A stretch of 64,000 nucleotides of DNA from Burkholderia sp. BCC1644 (GCF_902833225.1 NZ_CADFEI010000015.1:62001-126000); one strand, 5' to 3'. Positions 33,512-46,335 are shown, numbered from the stretch's first letter. Program-made: numbers and translations. The notes: a model not told the origin generated them from the letters alone.

Positions 33512-33787
33512 GTTCTTGATCACCGGCGTAAGAAGGATCGCAGCCGCCGGGGACGAATCGACGGACACACGCCAATTTCCACCCCGCACTTTTGAAGCCT
33601 GATCGCCAGCTGCGCGACAGGAAGCGTAGACGCGCGAAAGCGCCGCGTGTGTACCGTTTCCTGCGTGCTTGTGCAGAAATGTGCGGCATCGGCAACCTGA
33701 TCCAACCCCGCAAGCCGCCCACCGTGCCACGCCAGACAAGGCCGCCTCCGCCATGCAGCCGTGATTCCCGACCCTTCGCGCACCAAC

Positions 33788-33838
33788 TCTTATATAAGAC
33801 ATAAGACATTTGACGTTCCAGACCATTGAGATTAGAAT
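33788..33838 (+). promoter_or_regulatory. acnB promoter with upstream palindrome
   Basis: TTGACG (33810-33815), a 17-base spacer and TAGAAT (33833-33838) form a strong sigma-70 promoter 80 bp before acnB. Just upstream lies the perfect palindrome TCTTATATAAGA (33788-33799) followed by a repeated ATAAGAC, a likely regulator site touching the -35. The rest of the 407-bp gap (33512-33918) shows nothing else. Confidence 0.7.
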
Positions 33839-33918
33839 CCCGCTCAAAGCAGTGCCTGGAATAGCCCCGGAGTGCCGGCAAGGCCTTCCCCTCAAACGCA
33901 ATATCAGCAGGTCTCCCC

Positions 33919-36504
33919 ATGCTTGAAAACTTTCGTGCTCACGTGGCCGCCCGCGCCGCGCTCGGTATTCCTCCCCTGCCGCTGACGGCTCAGCAGACCG
34001 CCGAACTGGTCGAATTGCTGATCAACCCGCCGGCCGGCGAAGAGCAGACGCTCGTCGACCTGATCACCCATCGCGTACCCGCAGGCGTCGACGAAGCCGC
34101 CCGCGTGAAGGCCGGCTTCCTGGCCGCCGTGGCCAAGGGCGAGACCGCCTGCTCGCTGATTTCGCGCGCACGCGCCACCGAGCTGCTCGGCACGATGCTC
34201 GGCGGCTACAACATCCAGCCGCTGATCGAGCTGCTGTCCGACGAAGCGGTCGCTGCCGTCGCGGCCGACGCGCTGAAGAAAACCCTGCTGATGTTCGACC
34301 AGTTCCATGACGTGAAGGAACTCGCCGACAAGGGCAACGCGCACGCGCAGGCCGTGCTGCAGAGCTGGGCCGATGCCGAATGGTTCACGAGCCGCCCGGA
34401 AGTGCCGCAAAGCCTGACCATCACCGTCTTCAAGGTGACGGGCGAAACCAACACCGACGACCTGTCGCCGGCGCCGGACGCCACCACCCGCCCGGACATC
34501 CCGATGCACGCGCTGGCGATGCTGAAGAACGCACGCCCGGGCATCACGCCGGAAGAAGACGGCAAGCGCGGCCCGGTCAAGTTCATCGAATCGCTGAAGG
34601 AAAAGGGGCACCTGGTCGCCTACGTGGGCGACGTGGTCGGCACCGGCTCCTCGCGCAAGTCGGCCACCAACTCGGTGCTGTGGTTCACCGGCGAAGACAT
34701 CCCGTTCGTGCCGAACAAGCGCTTCGGCGGCGTGTGCCTCGGCAGCAAGATCGCCCCGATCTTCTACAACACGATGGAAGACGCAGGCGCGCTGCCGATC
34801 GAGCTCGACGTATCGCAGATGGAAATGGGTGACGTGGTCGAACTGCGCCCGTACGAAGGCAAGGCGCTGAAGGACGGCAACGTGATCGCCGAATTCCAGG
34901 TCAAGTCCGACGTGCTGTTCGACGAAGTGCGCGCCGGCGGCCGCATTCCGCTGATCATCGGCCGCGGCCTGACCGCGAAGGCCCGTGAAGCGCTCGGCCT
35001 CGCGCCGTCGACGCTGTTCCGCCTGCCGCACCAGCCGGCCGACAGCGGCAAGGGCTTCTCGCTCGCGCAGAAGATGGTCGGCCGCGCCTGCGGTCTGCCG
35101 GAAGGCCAGGGCGTGCGCCCGGGCACGTACTGCGAACCGAAGATGACCTCGGTCGGCTCGCAGGACACCACGGGCCCGATGACCCGCGACGAACTGAAGG
35201 ATCTCGCCTGCCTCGGCTTCTCGGCCGACCTCGTGATGCAGTCGTTCTGCCACACCGCCGCGTATCCGAAGCCGGTCGACGTGAAGACGCACCAGACGCT
35301 GCCGAACTTCATCAGCACGCGCGGCGGCATCGCGCTGCGCCCGGGCGACGGCGTGATCCACTCGTGGCTGAACCGCATGCTGCTGCCCGACACCGTCGGC
35401 ACCGGCGGCGATTCGCACACGCGCTTCCCGATCGGCATCAGCTTCCCGGCAGGTTCGGGCCTGGTCGCGTTCGCGGCCGCCACCGGCACGATGCCGCTGG
35501 ACATGCCGGAATCGGTGCTGGTCCGCTTCAAGGGCAAGATGCAGCCGGGCGTCACGCTGCGCGACCTCGTCAACGCGATCCCGCTGTACGCGATCAAGCA
35601 AGGGATGCTGACGGTCGCCAAGCAAGGCAAGAAGAACATCTTCTCGGGCCGCATTCTCGAAATCGAAGGCCTGCCCGACCTGAAGGTCGAGCAAGCGTTC
35701 GAGCTGTCGGATGCGTCCGCCGAACGTTCGGCCGCCGGTTGCTCGGTGCACCTGAACAAGGAACCGATCATCGAATACCTGAACAGCAACATCACGCTGC
35801 TGAAGTGGATGATCGCGCAGGGCTACCAGGATCCGCGCAGCCTGCAGCGCCGTATCGCGGCAATGGAGCAGTGGCTGGCCGACCCGCAACTGCTGTCGCC
35901 GGATGCCGACGCCGAGTACGCGGCCGTCATCGAGATCGACCTCGCCGACATCCACGAGCCGATCGTCGCATGCCCGAACGACCCGGACGACGTGAAGACG
36001 CTGTCCGAAGTCGCTGGCGCAAAGATCGACGAAGTGTTCATCGGTTCGTGCATGACCAACATCGGTCACTTCCGTGCCGCGTCGAAGCTGCTGGAAGGCA
36101 AGCGCGACATCCCGGTCAAGCTGTGGGTCGCGCCGCCGACCAAGATGGACCAGAAGCAGCTGACGGAAGAAGGCCACTACGGCGTGTTCGGCACGGCCGG
36201 TGCGCGTACCGAAATGCCGGGCTGCTCGCTGTGCATGGGTAACCAGGCTCAGGTGCGCGAAGGCGCGACGGTCATGTCGACGTCGACCCGCAACTTCCCG
36301 AACCGTCTCGGCAAGAACACGAACGTGTATCTCGGTTCGGCGGAACTGGCGGCCATCTGCTCGCGTCTGGGCAAGATCCCGACCAAGGAAGAGTACATGG
36401 CCGACATGGGCGTGCTCACCGCGAACGGCGACAAGATCTACAAGTACATGAACTTCGACCAGATCGAAGACTTCAAGGAAGTGGCCGACACCGTGCAGAT
36501 GTAA
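33919..36504 (+). CDS. acnB: Aconitate hydratase B
   Basis: An 861-residue aconitase B, isomerising citrate and isocitrate in the TCA cycle. The domain order is AcnB-specific: an N-terminal HEAT-like domain, then the swivel domain ([17 protein letters not shown] near residue 172), then the catalytic domains. The 4Fe-4S ligands are Cys711 ([10 protein letters not shown]) and Cys769/Cys772 (GCSLCMGNQ), at almost the same positions as in E. coli AcnB. The gene has its own promoter and a rho-independent terminator. Confidence 0.97.
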   Translation: MLENFRAHVAARAALGIPPLPLTAQQTAELVELLINPPAGEEQTLVDLITHRVPAGVDEAARVKAGFLAAVAKGETACSLISRARATELLGTMLGGYNIQPLIELLSDEAVAAVAADALKKTLLMFDQFHDVKELADKGNAHAQAVLQSWADAEWFTSRPEVPQSLTITVFKVTGETNTDDLSPAPDATTRPDIPMHALAMLKNARPGITPEEDGKRGPVKFIESLKEKGHLVAYVGDVVGTGSSRKSATNSVLWFTGEDIPFVPNKRFGGVCLGSKIAPIFYNTMEDAGALPIELDVSQMEMGDVVELRPYEGKALKDGNVIAEFQVKSDVLFDEVRAGGRIPLIIGRGLTAKAREALGLAPSTLFRLPHQPADSGKGFSLAQKMVGRACGLPEGQGVRPGTYCEPKMTSVGSQDTTGPMTRDELKDLACLGFSADLVMQSFCHTAAYPKPVDVKTHQTLPNFISTRGGIALRPGDGVIHSWLNRMLLPDTVGTGGDSHTRFPIGISFPAGSGLVAFAAATGTMPLDMPESVLVRFKGKMQPGVTLRDLVNAIPLYAIKQGMLTVAKQGKKNIFSGRILEIEGLPDLKVEQAFELSDASAERSAAGCSVHLNKEPIIEYLNSNITLLKWMIAQGYQDPRSLQRRIAAMEQWLADPQLLSPDADAEYAAVIEIDLADIHEPIVACPNDPDDVKTLSEVAGAKIDEVFIGSCMTNIGHFRAASKLLEGKRDIPVKLWVAPPTKMDQKQLTEEGHYGVFGTAGARTEMPGCSLCMGNQAQVREGATVMSTSTRNFPNRLGKNTNVYLGSAELAAICSRLGKIPTKEEYMADMGVLTANGDKIYKYMNFDQIEDFKEVADTVQM

Positions 36505-36550
36505 GCACGCAGTCGGGTTGCGGCGGGTGGTAACCGCCGCAGCGCCGCGC

Positions 36551-36589
36551 AATGGCGCCGCAGGCTGAAAGGCCGCGGCGCCATTTTTT
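36551..36589 (+). terminator. Rho-independent terminator of acnB
   Basis: AATGGCGCCGC (36551-36561) pairs perfectly with GCGGCGCCATT (36575-36585), followed by TTTT. It lies 46 bp after the acnB stop and touches the stop codon of the convergent PPC-domain gene. Confidence 0.9.
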
Positions 36590-37002
36590 CATGCGTCTCC
36601 GGCACCCGGCTCTCGCCGGATCACCAGTTCGTTGAAGCCGGTACCCGCGTCGGGTTCGCGCGAGAAACGATGCGCGGGAAGCAGCGCCAGCAGGATTTCG
36701 GCGGTCGTACGCACCACGCAACCGCTCGCGACATGGCCGCCCCACACGCGGCCGTGCGCGTCGGAAACGGACATGTGCAGGTGCGCGCCGTCCGGCGATA
36801 CCGAACCGGCCAGCGTCAGGATTTCGAGGTCGCCGCGCAGTTCGGTCGGCTGGTCGACGCCGGCGAAGCGCAACTGCGCGACGCTCAGGCTGCCGATGCC
36901 CTGGATCACGAAGGCCGCATGCGCGCCGTGCGGGCGCAACGCTTCCTCGATCGACCGGCGCAGATCGTCGCCGGGGGAAAGACGCAGGGGATGGGCTTGC
37001 AT
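36589..37002 (-). CDS. PPC/DUF296-domain protein
   Basis: A 137-residue protein that is one PPC (DUF296) domain: HPLRLSPGDDLRRSIEEALR, then FVIQGIGSLSVAQLRF, then HLHMSVSDAHGRVWGGHVASGCVVRTTAEILL. In plants the domain is fused to AT-hook DNA-binding segments; bacterial stand-alone copies form trimers and have no settled function. The HLH...GGH residues could bind a metal. ATG 37002 begins the domain; a longer start at 37038 is possible. Confidence 0.85.
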   Translation of the reverse strand: MQAHPLRLSPGDDLRRSIEEALRPHGAHAAFVIQGIGSLSVAQLRFAGVDQPTELRGDLEILTLAGSVSPDGAHLHMSVSDAHGRVWGGHVASGCVVRTTAEILLALLPAHRFSREPDAGTGFNELVIRREPGAGDA

Positions 37003-37103
37003 GGTCGAGAACCCGCTGGTGAGCCGTGATGTCGACAAAGCGTACGTTCGACTCGTGAATCCGGCAAGTCACCTGCCCTTGCGGTCATGCGCGCCCTGCC
37101 GCC

Positions 37104-37655
37104 TCACCCGCGCCGATCGCTCGCCAGCAACCCGTACAACGCGCTGTCCGACACTTCGTCGCCGACGATCCAGCGTTCGCGCAACAGCCCTTCCCGAACG
37201 AAACCGAGCCGTTCGAGCAGCCGTGCCGACGCGACGTTGCGCGGATCGATATCGGCTTCGAGCCGGTTCAGGCACAACGTATCGAACGCATGCTCGATCA
37301 CGGCCGACGCCGCTTCGCGCATGTATCCGCCATTCCAGAATGTGCGCCGCAGGCTGAACCCGATCTCGGCACGCCGGCATTGCTCGTTCGCATGGAACAG
37401 CACGCATTCGCCCAGCACGTCACCGGTTTCCGGCAGTTCAAGCACGCACACGAAATCCTGCCCGCTCGCCGACGTCCGCAGGTTGCGCTCGACGCGTTCG
37501 ATCGCCTGTTCGACGTGCGTCATCGGCGAGAACGAGAAATAACGCATTGCCTCGGCGTCCGACCACAGATCGAACAGCGCATGCGCATCGGATTCGCGCG
37601 GCGGACGAAGGACGAGACGCGGCGTATCGAGCGTGACGGTGTCGAACATCGGCAT
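37104..37655 (-). CDS. GNAT N-acetyltransferase, RimJ/RimL type
   Basis: A 183-residue GNAT enzyme. TPRLVLRPPRESDAHALFDLWSD at the start, RRAEIGFSLRRTFWNGGYMREAASAVIEHAF in the acetyl-CoA region, and NVASARLLERLGFVREGLLRE at the end are typical of the RimJ/RimL-like branch, which acetylates protein N-termini or small amines. It is independent of the operon to its right, from which it is separated by a strong terminator. Confidence 0.88.
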   Translation of the reverse strand: MPMFDTVTLDTPRLVLRPPRESDAHALFDLWSDAEAMRYFSFSPMTHVEQAIERVERNLRTSASGQDFVCVLELPETGDVLGECVLFHANEQCRRAEIGFSLRRTFWNGGYMREAASAVIEHAFDTLCLNRLEADIDPRNVASARLLERLGFVREGLLRERWIVGDEVSDSALYGLLASDRRG

Positions 37656-37713
37656 GGCAGTGGCGGCGGTCGGAAATAAATGATCGGAGGATTAGACCAT
37701 GCAAACCGCCGAA

Positions 37714-37752
37714 AGCGAAAAAGGCCCGGACAAGGTCCGGGCCTTTTTCGCT
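37714..37752. terminator. Strong bidirectional terminator at the end of the catabolic operon
   Basis: AGCGAAAAAGGCCCGGAC (37714-37731) and its exact complement (37735-37752) form an 18-bp perfect stem with a three-base loop and T-runs on both strands. It lies 28 bp past the stop of the MFS gene, the last gene of the leftward operon. Confidence 0.95.
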
Positions 37753-37780
37753 TCACCTCAACCGTTGCGGCCGGCCGGGC

Positions 37781-39181
37781 TTAGGCCTCCAGCGCTTCCA
37801 GCACCTTCCCCTTCGTCTCGATCCCGACGAAGTGCACGGTCACCGCCGCGATCAGCGGCACGATGCCGATCAGGTAGAACGCCGGCGCGAGGTTGCCGCC
37901 GATGATCGCATGCGGCACGACCATCGGCGCGACGAACGACGCGATCTTCAGCCATGCGCTGCCGAGCCCGCAGCCCGACGCGCGGATGCTCGTCGGATAC
38001 TGCTCCGGCGTGTAGACGTACGCGGTGATGAACCCCGACGCCATCAACCCGAGCGACAGCGAACAGAAAATCGCGACGACATACACCGACGATGCGTGAT
38101 ACACCCCCGCGAACGCCAGCGACAGCGCACACAGCACGAACGACCATACGATCACCGGCTTGCGGCCGAGCTTGTCGACCAGCAGCGCGGACGCCAGCGA
38201 TCCGAACACGCCCATTACCGAGCCGATCACCGCGAGGTTCAGCGCGAGCTGCAGCGGCGCGTGATAGAAATTCTTGTAGATCGTCGGCAGCCAGGTCGAC
38301 AGCCCGTACTGGATGAACCCGCAGGTCGCCCACAACGTCGCCACCGCGAGCGTGCGCTTGCGATACGCGGCGCTGAACAGGTCGCTCATCTTGCGCTTCG
38401 GATGCTGGCGCACCATGTCGTCGAACGCAGCCACCTGCGTGACGGGCGGCAGTTCGCCGCGCACCGACGCCTCGAACACGCCGACGGCACGCCCCGCTTC
38501 CGGGAGCCGCCCGCGCGAGGCGAGCCAGCGCGGCGATTCCGGCACGAGGTGCGTAAGCACGAACGACAGGATCAGCGGCAGCCCGCCGACGAAGTACATG
38601 ATTTCCCAGCCGAAGCGCGGCACGAGCCACGCGCCGAGCGCCATCGACACGAGCAGGCCGATCGGGAACACGATCTCGTACAGCAGCACGAAACGGCCGC
38701 GGCCATGCGCGCGCGTGATCTCGTTGATGTACGTCGCGGCGACCGGCAGCTCGCCGCCGAGCCCGAGCCCCTGCAGGATCCGCAGCAGCACGAACACTTC
38801 GAAGGTCGGCGCGAAGCCGCACGCGATGCTCGTGATGCCGATCACGGCCGAGCTCCACGCGATCGCCTTCACGCGGCCGTGCTTCTCCGCGAGCGCGGGA
38901 AACAGGAAAGCGCCGATCAGCTGGCCGATCGCGCCGGACGCGATCAGCATGCCGATCTGCGTCGGCGACAGCCCCCACTTGTGGATCAGCAACGGCAGCG
39001 TCGCCGCGATCGTGATCACGTCGAAGCCGTCGAAGAACGTCGCGGTGCCGATCAGCACGCGCGCACGGATCTGCATCGAGTTGGCCGGAAGCCGCTCGAG
39101 CCGCGCGATGATCGCGCCGGGCGTGGAGGCGGCAGCTTCCATCGTGGCGCGGCCGGCCACGACGTTGTCGAAAGTGCTCAT
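37781..39181 (-). CDS. MFS transporter, aromatic acid:H+ symporter (AAHS) type
   Basis: A 466-residue transporter with 12 membrane helices. The first helix region (IGTATFFDGFDVITIAATLPLL) and the loop ALAEKHGRVKAIAWS are AAHS/sugar-porter-like, and LVPESPRWLASRGR after helix 6 is the conserved MFS motif. It is the last of 14 leftward genes that begin with a Rieske ferredoxin, so it probably imports the aromatic substrate that the operon degrades. It ends just before a strong terminator. Confidence 0.88.
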   Translation of the reverse strand: MSTFDNVVAGRATMEAAASTPGAIIARLERLPANSMQIRARVLIGTATFFDGFDVITIAATLPLLIHKWGLSPTQIGMLIASGAIGQLIGAFLFPALAEKHGRVKAIAWSSAVIGITSIACGFAPTFEVFVLLRILQGLGLGGELPVAATYINEITRAHGRGRFVLLYEIVFPIGLLVSMALGAWLVPRFGWEIMYFVGGLPLILSFVLTHLVPESPRWLASRGRLPEAGRAVGVFEASVRGELPPVTQVAAFDDMVRQHPKRKMSDLFSAAYRKRTLAVATLWATCGFIQYGLSTWLPTIYKNFYHAPLQLALNLAVIGSVMGVFGSLASALLVDKLGRKPVIVWSFVLCALSLAFAGVYHASSVYVVAIFCSLSLGLMASGFITAYVYTPEQYPTSIRASGCGLGSAWLKIASFVAPMVVPHAIIGGNLAPAFYLIGIVPLIAAVTVHFVGIETKGKVLEALEA

Positions 39182-39208
39182 GCGGGGTGTCTCCTGGTCT
39201 TTCGCCGG

Positions 39209-40453
39209 TCAGGCAAGCGCTTTGGTCGTGTCTGCCAGGGCTTCCGTATCCACTGCCCGGCCCTGGTTCATCCACTTGCGCGCGAGCTTCAGCTCACGTG
39301 CGTTGTTCACGGCGATGACACCTCTCACATGCCCGTCGCCCACAAAAAACAGCGTCGCACGGCGCGCGGCGAGCTCGCCGCGCACGACGAGCTGCGCATC
39401 GGCCGGCAGATCGCCGAGGATCTGCAGGTTCACGTCGTACTGATCGGACCAGAACCACGGAATCTCCGCGTACGGTGCGCGCACGCCGAGCACGGCCTTC
39501 GCCGCCGCGATCGCCTGGTTCTGCGCGTTGGCCCACGATTCGAGCCGCACGCGCCGCTTCAGCCAGCCGTTGTGATGGTTCGCGACGTCGCCGCACGCGA
39601 AGATCGCCGGGTCGCTGGTCGCGCCGAATTCGTCGACGACGATGCCGTCGTCGACCGCCAGCCCCGCATCGCTCGCGAGCGACGCGTTCAGCGCGAGGCC
39701 GATGCCGGCCACCGCGAAATCGGCGTCGATCGTGGTGCCGTCGGCGAGCGTCGCGCGAACCTTCGATGTGTCGTCGGGCTGCGCATCGAGCGACGCGAGC
39801 GCCGCGCCCGTGCGCACGTCGACGCCGTTCGAGCGGTGCAGGTCAAGCAGGAAATCCGATACGATCTGCGGCACCGAGCGGCCGCACAGCCGCGGCGCGC
39901 CTTCGACCACGACCGCGTCGACGCCGAGCTTGCGCGCGGTCGCCGCGACTTCCAGGCCGATCCAGCCGCCGCCGATCACGAGCACGCGCTGGCTCGCACG
40001 CAGCTTCTCGCCGAGCGCGGCCGCTTCGTCGAGCGTGCGCAGGTAGTGCAGGTTCGGCGTCTTGACGATCGCATCGGGCAGGCGGCGCGACGTGCCGCCG
40101 GTCGCGATCACGAGCCGGTCGTATTCGATCTCGCGGCCGCTTTCGGTTTTCACGACGCGGCGCGCACGGTCGATCGATGCGGCGCGCTCCGGCTGCCATG
40201 CTTCGACGTTCAACGCGTCGAATTCGTCGGGACGCACGACGCGCACGGTTTCGATGTCGACGTCGCCGGCCAGCACGGCCTTCGACAGCGGCGGACGCTC
40301 GTACGGCAGATGCGGCTCGTCGGCGATCATCACGAGACGGCCCGCGTAACCTTCCGCGCGCAGCGTCTTCAGCACCCAGCCGGCGGCCTGGCCGCCGCCG
40401 ATCACGACGACCGTACCGGGCGCGGGCTGCGCCTGTGTATTCTCATCGCTCAC
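39209..40453 (-). CDS. FAD/NAD-dependent ferredoxin reductase of ring-hydroxylating oxygenase
   Basis: A 414-residue flavoprotein passing electrons from NAD(P)H to a Rieske ferredoxin. VVVIGGGQAAGW (residues ~15-26) binds FAD, PPLSK follows, VLVIGGGWIGLEVA (~150) binds NAD, and IFACGDVANHHN is the second FAD motif. The C-terminal domain is of the rhodocoxin/BphA4 type. It starts at GTG 40453, overlapping the previous stop (GTGA). With the ferredoxin and oxygenase subunit elsewhere in the operon it completes a three-component system. Confidence 0.9.
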   Translation of the reverse strand: MSDENTQAQPAPGTVVVIGGGQAAGWVLKTLRAEGYAGRLVMIADEPHLPYERPPLSKAVLAGDVDIETVRVVRPDEFDALNVEAWQPERAASIDRARRVVKTESGREIEYDRLVIATGGTSRRLPDAIVKTPNLHYLRTLDEAAALGEKLRASQRVLVIGGGWIGLEVAATARKLGVDAVVVEGAPRLCGRSVPQIVSDFLLDLHRSNGVDVRTGAALASLDAQPDDTSKVRATLADGTTIDADFAVAGIGLALNASLASDAGLAVDDGIVVDEFGATSDPAIFACGDVANHHNGWLKRRVRLESWANAQNQAIAAAKAVLGVRAPYAEIPWFWSDQYDVNLQILGDLPADAQLVVRGELAARRATLFFVGDGHVRGVIAVNNARELKLARKWMNQGRAVDTEALADTTKALA

Positions 40454-41412
40454 GATTTGCGCTCCGTCATGAACTTGCCTTCCGGCGCCTTCGCGTCCTT
40501 CTGCCGGCGCGTGTTGCCGTCGAGGCCACCATCGACGGCCCACTCGGCGAACACGGTCGGGCCCGGCTCGAATTCGCGCGGCTGCCACTCGGGCGTCAGC
40601 ATGTCCTCGTCCGCGTAGTACTCGATCAGGCCGCCGGCCGGGTTCTGGAAGTACCAGAAGTACGCGGACGACACCGGGTGGCGACCCGGCCCGAGTTGCG
40701 TTTCCCAGCCGCAGCGGTCGATGTGCATGCCGCCGCCGAACACTTCGTGGATGTCGCGCACGGTGAACGCAACGTGGTTCAGGCCGCGCTTGGCCGTAGG
40801 CAGCGCGAGCAGGAACAGGTCATGGTGGCCGCCGTGCGGCGCGCAACGCATGAACGCGCCGCGGCCCGGGTAACGATCCGACGTCTCGAAGCCGAGCAGC
40901 TCGTGATAGAACTTTTCCTGCGCGTCGAGGCAGTTCGTAAAGAACACCACATGCCCGACCTCGACCGGCTCCGCGCGCGCATAGATCGGGCTCGGCTGGT
41001 CGACGCGCAGCGTCTGGCCCCACACGTTCGACGGCGAGCCCGTGATGTCGAGTTCGCGCTTGCGCGTGACTTCGATGCGGATCGCCATCCCGTTCGGGTC
41101 GATGCAGCCGACCGCATCGTCCTGTGCGTAATAACCGGGCTGACCCGCGAGCTTCGTACGCAGCGCGTCGAGTTCGGCTTGCGTCGCGACGCCCCACGTG
41201 ACTTCCCGCAGCGTCGGGCCGGCTTCGAATGCAGGCGGCAGCGCCGGATCGTCGGCCTTGACGGCCAGCACGGTGCAGCCGTTCAGCGTCTCGAAACGCG
41301 CGCGCGTATCGTCATGCGCGACTTCCTTCATCCCCCAGTCGGCGAAAAAGCGCCGGCAGGTCGCGAGATCGTCGACGCCGTACGTGATCTGCTCGATTCC
41401 CAAAATGCTCAT
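40450..41412 (-). CDS. Extradiol (catechol 2,3-) dioxygenase, type I two-domain VOC
   Basis: A 320-residue ring-cleaving dioxygenase of the vicinal-oxygen-chelate type with two domains. The C-terminal domain holds the Fe(II) ligands: His154 (VGHVVFFT), His213 (LNHVAFTV) and Glu264 (GLIEYYADED), in the canonical 2-His-1-carboxylate spacing. FQNPAGGLIEYY is the family signature. It should open a catechol-type ring next to the two hydroxyls (meta cleavage). The gene overlaps the reductase start. The exact catechol is unknown. Confidence 0.9.
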   Translation of the reverse strand: MSILGIEQITYGVDDLATCRRFFADWGMKEVAHDDTRARFETLNGCTVLAVKADDPALPPAFEAGPTLREVTWGVATQAELDALRTKLAGQPGYYAQDDAVGCIDPNGMAIRIEVTRKRELDITGSPSNVWGQTLRVDQPSPIYARAEPVEVGHVVFFTNCLDAQEKFYHELLGFETSDRYPGRGAFMRCAPHGGHHDLFLLALPTAKRGLNHVAFTVRDIHEVFGGGMHIDRCGWETQLGPGRHPVSSAYFWYFQNPAGGLIEYYADEDMLTPEWQPREFEPGPTVFAEWAVDGGLDGNTRRQKDAKAPEGKFMTERKS

Positions 41413-41430
41413 TGCGTTTTTCCCCTTCGC

Positions 41431-42921
41431 TCAGTTCGCCCACGGCAGCGGCGCGTCGTTCAAGCCCCAGTAGAGGCTCTTCTGCTGCATGTACTCGCGG
41501 ATGCCGAGACGGCCCTTCTCGCGGCCCATCCCGCTCTCCTTCCAGCCCGAGAACGGCGTGGAAATCGAAAACAGCTTGTACGTGTTGATCCACACGGTGC
41601 CCGTCTCCAGCGCGCGCGCGATGCGCCATGCGCGCTTGTAGTCGCGCGTCCAGATGCCGGCCGCCAGGCCGAACACGCTGTCGTTCGCCTGCGCGATCAG
41701 CGACGCTTCGTCGTCGAACGGCATCGCGACGAGCACGGGCCCGAAGATTTCCTCCTGGCAGATGCGTGCGCTGTTCGGCAAGCCTTCGAGAATCGTCGGC
41801 TGATAGAAGAAGCCGTTCTCGCGCCCGTCGCCCGACGGCCGCTCGCCGCCGCACAGCAGGCGGCCGCCTTCCTCGAGACCGAGCGCGACGTAACGCTCGA
41901 CCGATTCGCGATGCTTCGCGGTGATCAGCGGGCCCATCTGCGTGTCGGGCCGCGTCGGGTCGCCCACGCGCAGCTTGCGGGCGCCGGCCACCAGGCGCTT
42001 CATGAATTCGTCGTACACCGCGCGCTGCACGAACAGCCGCGAACCGGCGATGCACGCTTCGCCCGACGAGCTGAAGATGCCGTACAGCACGCCGTTGACC
42101 GCGTGATCGAGATCGGCGTCGTCGCACACGATGGTCGGCGACTTGCCGCCCAGTTCGAGCGACACGGGCATCAGCTTCTCGGCGGCGATGCGCGCGATGC
42201 CGCGGCCCACTTCGGTGCCGCCCGTGAACGACACCTTCTTCACCAGCGGATGACGCACGAGCACGTCGCCGATCACCGAGCCCTTGCCAGGCAGCACGCT
42301 CAGCACGCCCTTCGGCACGCCGGCTTCCTCGCAGATGCGCGCCAGCGCGAGCGACACGAGCGGCGTGACTTCGGCCGGCTTGAGCACGACCGCGTTGCCG
42401 CCGGCGAGCGCCGGCGCGAGCTTCTGCGCGTCGGACGCGATCGGCGAATTCCACGGCGTGATCGCCGCGATCACGCCGATCGGCTCGTACACGCTCATCG
42501 TCAGGTAATCGCCGCGCGACGGCGTCAGTTCCTCGTCGAGCGTTTCGAGGCACGCCGCGAAATAGCGGAACGTGTTCGCGGCGCTCGCCACCAGCACGCG
42601 CGTCTCGGCGATCGGCTTGCCGTTGTCGCGACGCTGCAGGTTCGCGAGCGCTTCGTGGCGCTGCATGATCAGATCCGCGATGCGGTACAGCACCTGCGCG
42701 CGCTGGTGCGGCTTCAGCCCGGCCCAGTCGGCGCGGCGCCACGCGGCGTCGGCGGCCTCGACGGCTTCGGCCGCGTCTTCCGCGTTCGCCGTCGACACTT
42801 CCATGTTCAGCGACTGGTCGGCCGGATAGATGCTCGCGTAAGGCGCGCCACGGCCGCGCCGCCACTCGCCGCCGATCAGGATATTGCCGTCGGGTACGAG
42901 GCTCGTATCGAAAGGAGTCAT
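41431..42921 (-). CDS. Aldehyde dehydrogenase (NAD(P)+)
   Basis: A 496-residue ALDH with all catalytic residues: Asn158 in ITPWNSP, Glu256 in SLELGGKSP, and Cys290 in SSGEACIAGSR. SFTGGTEVGR binds the cofactor. The type resembles hydroxymuconic-semialdehyde and betaine-aldehyde dehydrogenases. In this operon it may oxidise a semialdehyde made by extradiol cleavage. AGGAG is close to ATG 42921. Confidence 0.92.
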   Translation of the reverse strand: MTPFDTSLVPDGNILIGGEWRRGRGAPYASIYPADQSLNMEVSTANAEDAAEAVEAADAAWRRADWAGLKPHQRAQVLYRIADLIMQRHEALANLQRRDNGKPIAETRVLVASAANTFRYFAACLETLDEELTPSRGDYLTMSVYEPIGVIAAITPWNSPIASDAQKLAPALAGGNAVVLKPAEVTPLVSLALARICEEAGVPKGVLSVLPGKGSVIGDVLVRHPLVKKVSFTGGTEVGRGIARIAAEKLMPVSLELGGKSPTIVCDDADLDHAVNGVLYGIFSSSGEACIAGSRLFVQRAVYDEFMKRLVAGARKLRVGDPTRPDTQMGPLITAKHRESVERYVALGLEEGGRLLCGGERPSGDGRENGFFYQPTILEGLPNSARICQEEIFGPVLVAMPFDDEASLIAQANDSVFGLAAGIWTRDYKRAWRIARALETGTVWINTYKLFSISTPFSGWKESGMGREKGRLGIREYMQQKSLYWGLNDAPLPWAN

Positions 42922-42993
42922 GTCACAAGTCCCACAAATCTGTCTCTGCACGTCCACCCTCGCCATGGCGCGGGCGGACGGTCCAAGGCCCGG

Positions 42994-45461
<2,468 letters not shown>

Positions 45462-45469
<8 letters not shown>

Positions 45470-46259
45470 GGCGTGCAAAGCCTCCAGAAACGTCGATATG
45501 GCTGCCCGTCGTGTACGACGACAGATGCGTTGCGAGATAAAAGAGTGCCCAGGCGGCCTCGTCAGGCTTGCCGAAGCGGCTCAGCGGAATGTTCTTCTTG
45601 CGGGCGAGCGCGCCCGTCCAGTCTTCCCAGCTTTCGCCGGGCTGCGCCTGCGTGTCGTAACGACGGCGCCACTGCCCCGACTCGACGATGCCGATCAGGA
45701 TCGAGTTCACGCGGATGCGCTGCGGCGCCAGTTCGGTCGCGAGCGACTTCACGAGGCTGAGCACGCCCGCTCGCGCCGACGACGTCGCGACCATGTGCGG
45801 CTCGGGCTGCAGCGCGAGCAGCGAGTTCACGCACGTGATGGTCGGCGCCTGCGCGTCGCGCAGCAGCGGCAGGAACGCACGCGTCGGGCGGATGATGCTG
45901 AAGTACTTCAGTTCGAGTTCTTCGCGCCATGCATCGTCGGTCGTGTCGGCGAAGGTCGACACGCGACCCTGGCCGGCGTTGTTGACCAGCATGTCGGCGC
46001 GGCCGAAACGCGCGGATACCTCCTGCGCGAATGCGGTCACGTCGGCTTCGTCGAGCACGTTGCAGCGCGCGGCGAACAGTTGCGCGCCCGGGTATTTTTC
46101 GACGAGCAGCGCTTGCGCGCGTGCGAGACGGCCGTCGTCGCGGCCGCAAATCGCGACCGACGCGCCTGCCTGCAGGAACCGTTCGGCAGTCGCGAGGCCG
46201 ATGCCGGACGAACCGCCCGTCACCACCGCCACCTGCCCGGTCAGATCGATCTGGATCAT
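45462..46259 (-). CDS. SDR-family protein lacking the usual Tyr-Lys active site
   Basis: A 265-residue short-chain dehydrogenase fold: VVTGGSSGIGLA (residues 12-23) binds the cofactor, LVNNAG is at 91-96, and the end SHIDVSGG is typical. Where classical SDRs have YxxxK, this protein reads T159-SSA-R163, so both catalytic residues are replaced. It may use another base, act on an unusual substrate, or be non-catalytic. It overlaps the ThDP enzyme gene by 8 bp and follows the IclR gene after a repeat element. Confidence 0.82.
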
Positions 46260-46263
46260 GTCA

Positions 46264-46335
46264 ATCCTCGCCGGGCCGCCCCAAGAGGATTGACCGCCCC
46301 CTTGGGGGGCAGCGTGCGAAGCATGCGTGGGGGTC
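46264..46335. repeat. Burkholderiales-type intergenic hairpin repeat
   Basis: The 76-bp gap between the IclR and SDR genes is filled by a hairpin-rich element. CCCCAAG (46279-46285) pairs with CTTGGGG (46301-46307), next to GCGTGCGAAGCATGC. I recall near-identical sequence as a dispersed intergenic element in Burkholderiales genomes. It could attenuate the operon at this point. Confidence 0.6.

Noticed and set aside
33904-36552. An 882-codon open frame opposite acnB
   Set aside because: Same cause; it mirrors codon bias of acnB and has no recognisable domain.
37104-37655. The GNAT gene as the end of the catabolic operon
   Set aside because: A strong bidirectional terminator at 37714-37752 separates it from the operon.
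46264-46335. Hairpin element in the operon as a new regulatory RNA
   Set aside because: It looks like a common dispersed Burkholderiales intergenic repeat, so novelty is unlikely, though attenuation is possible.
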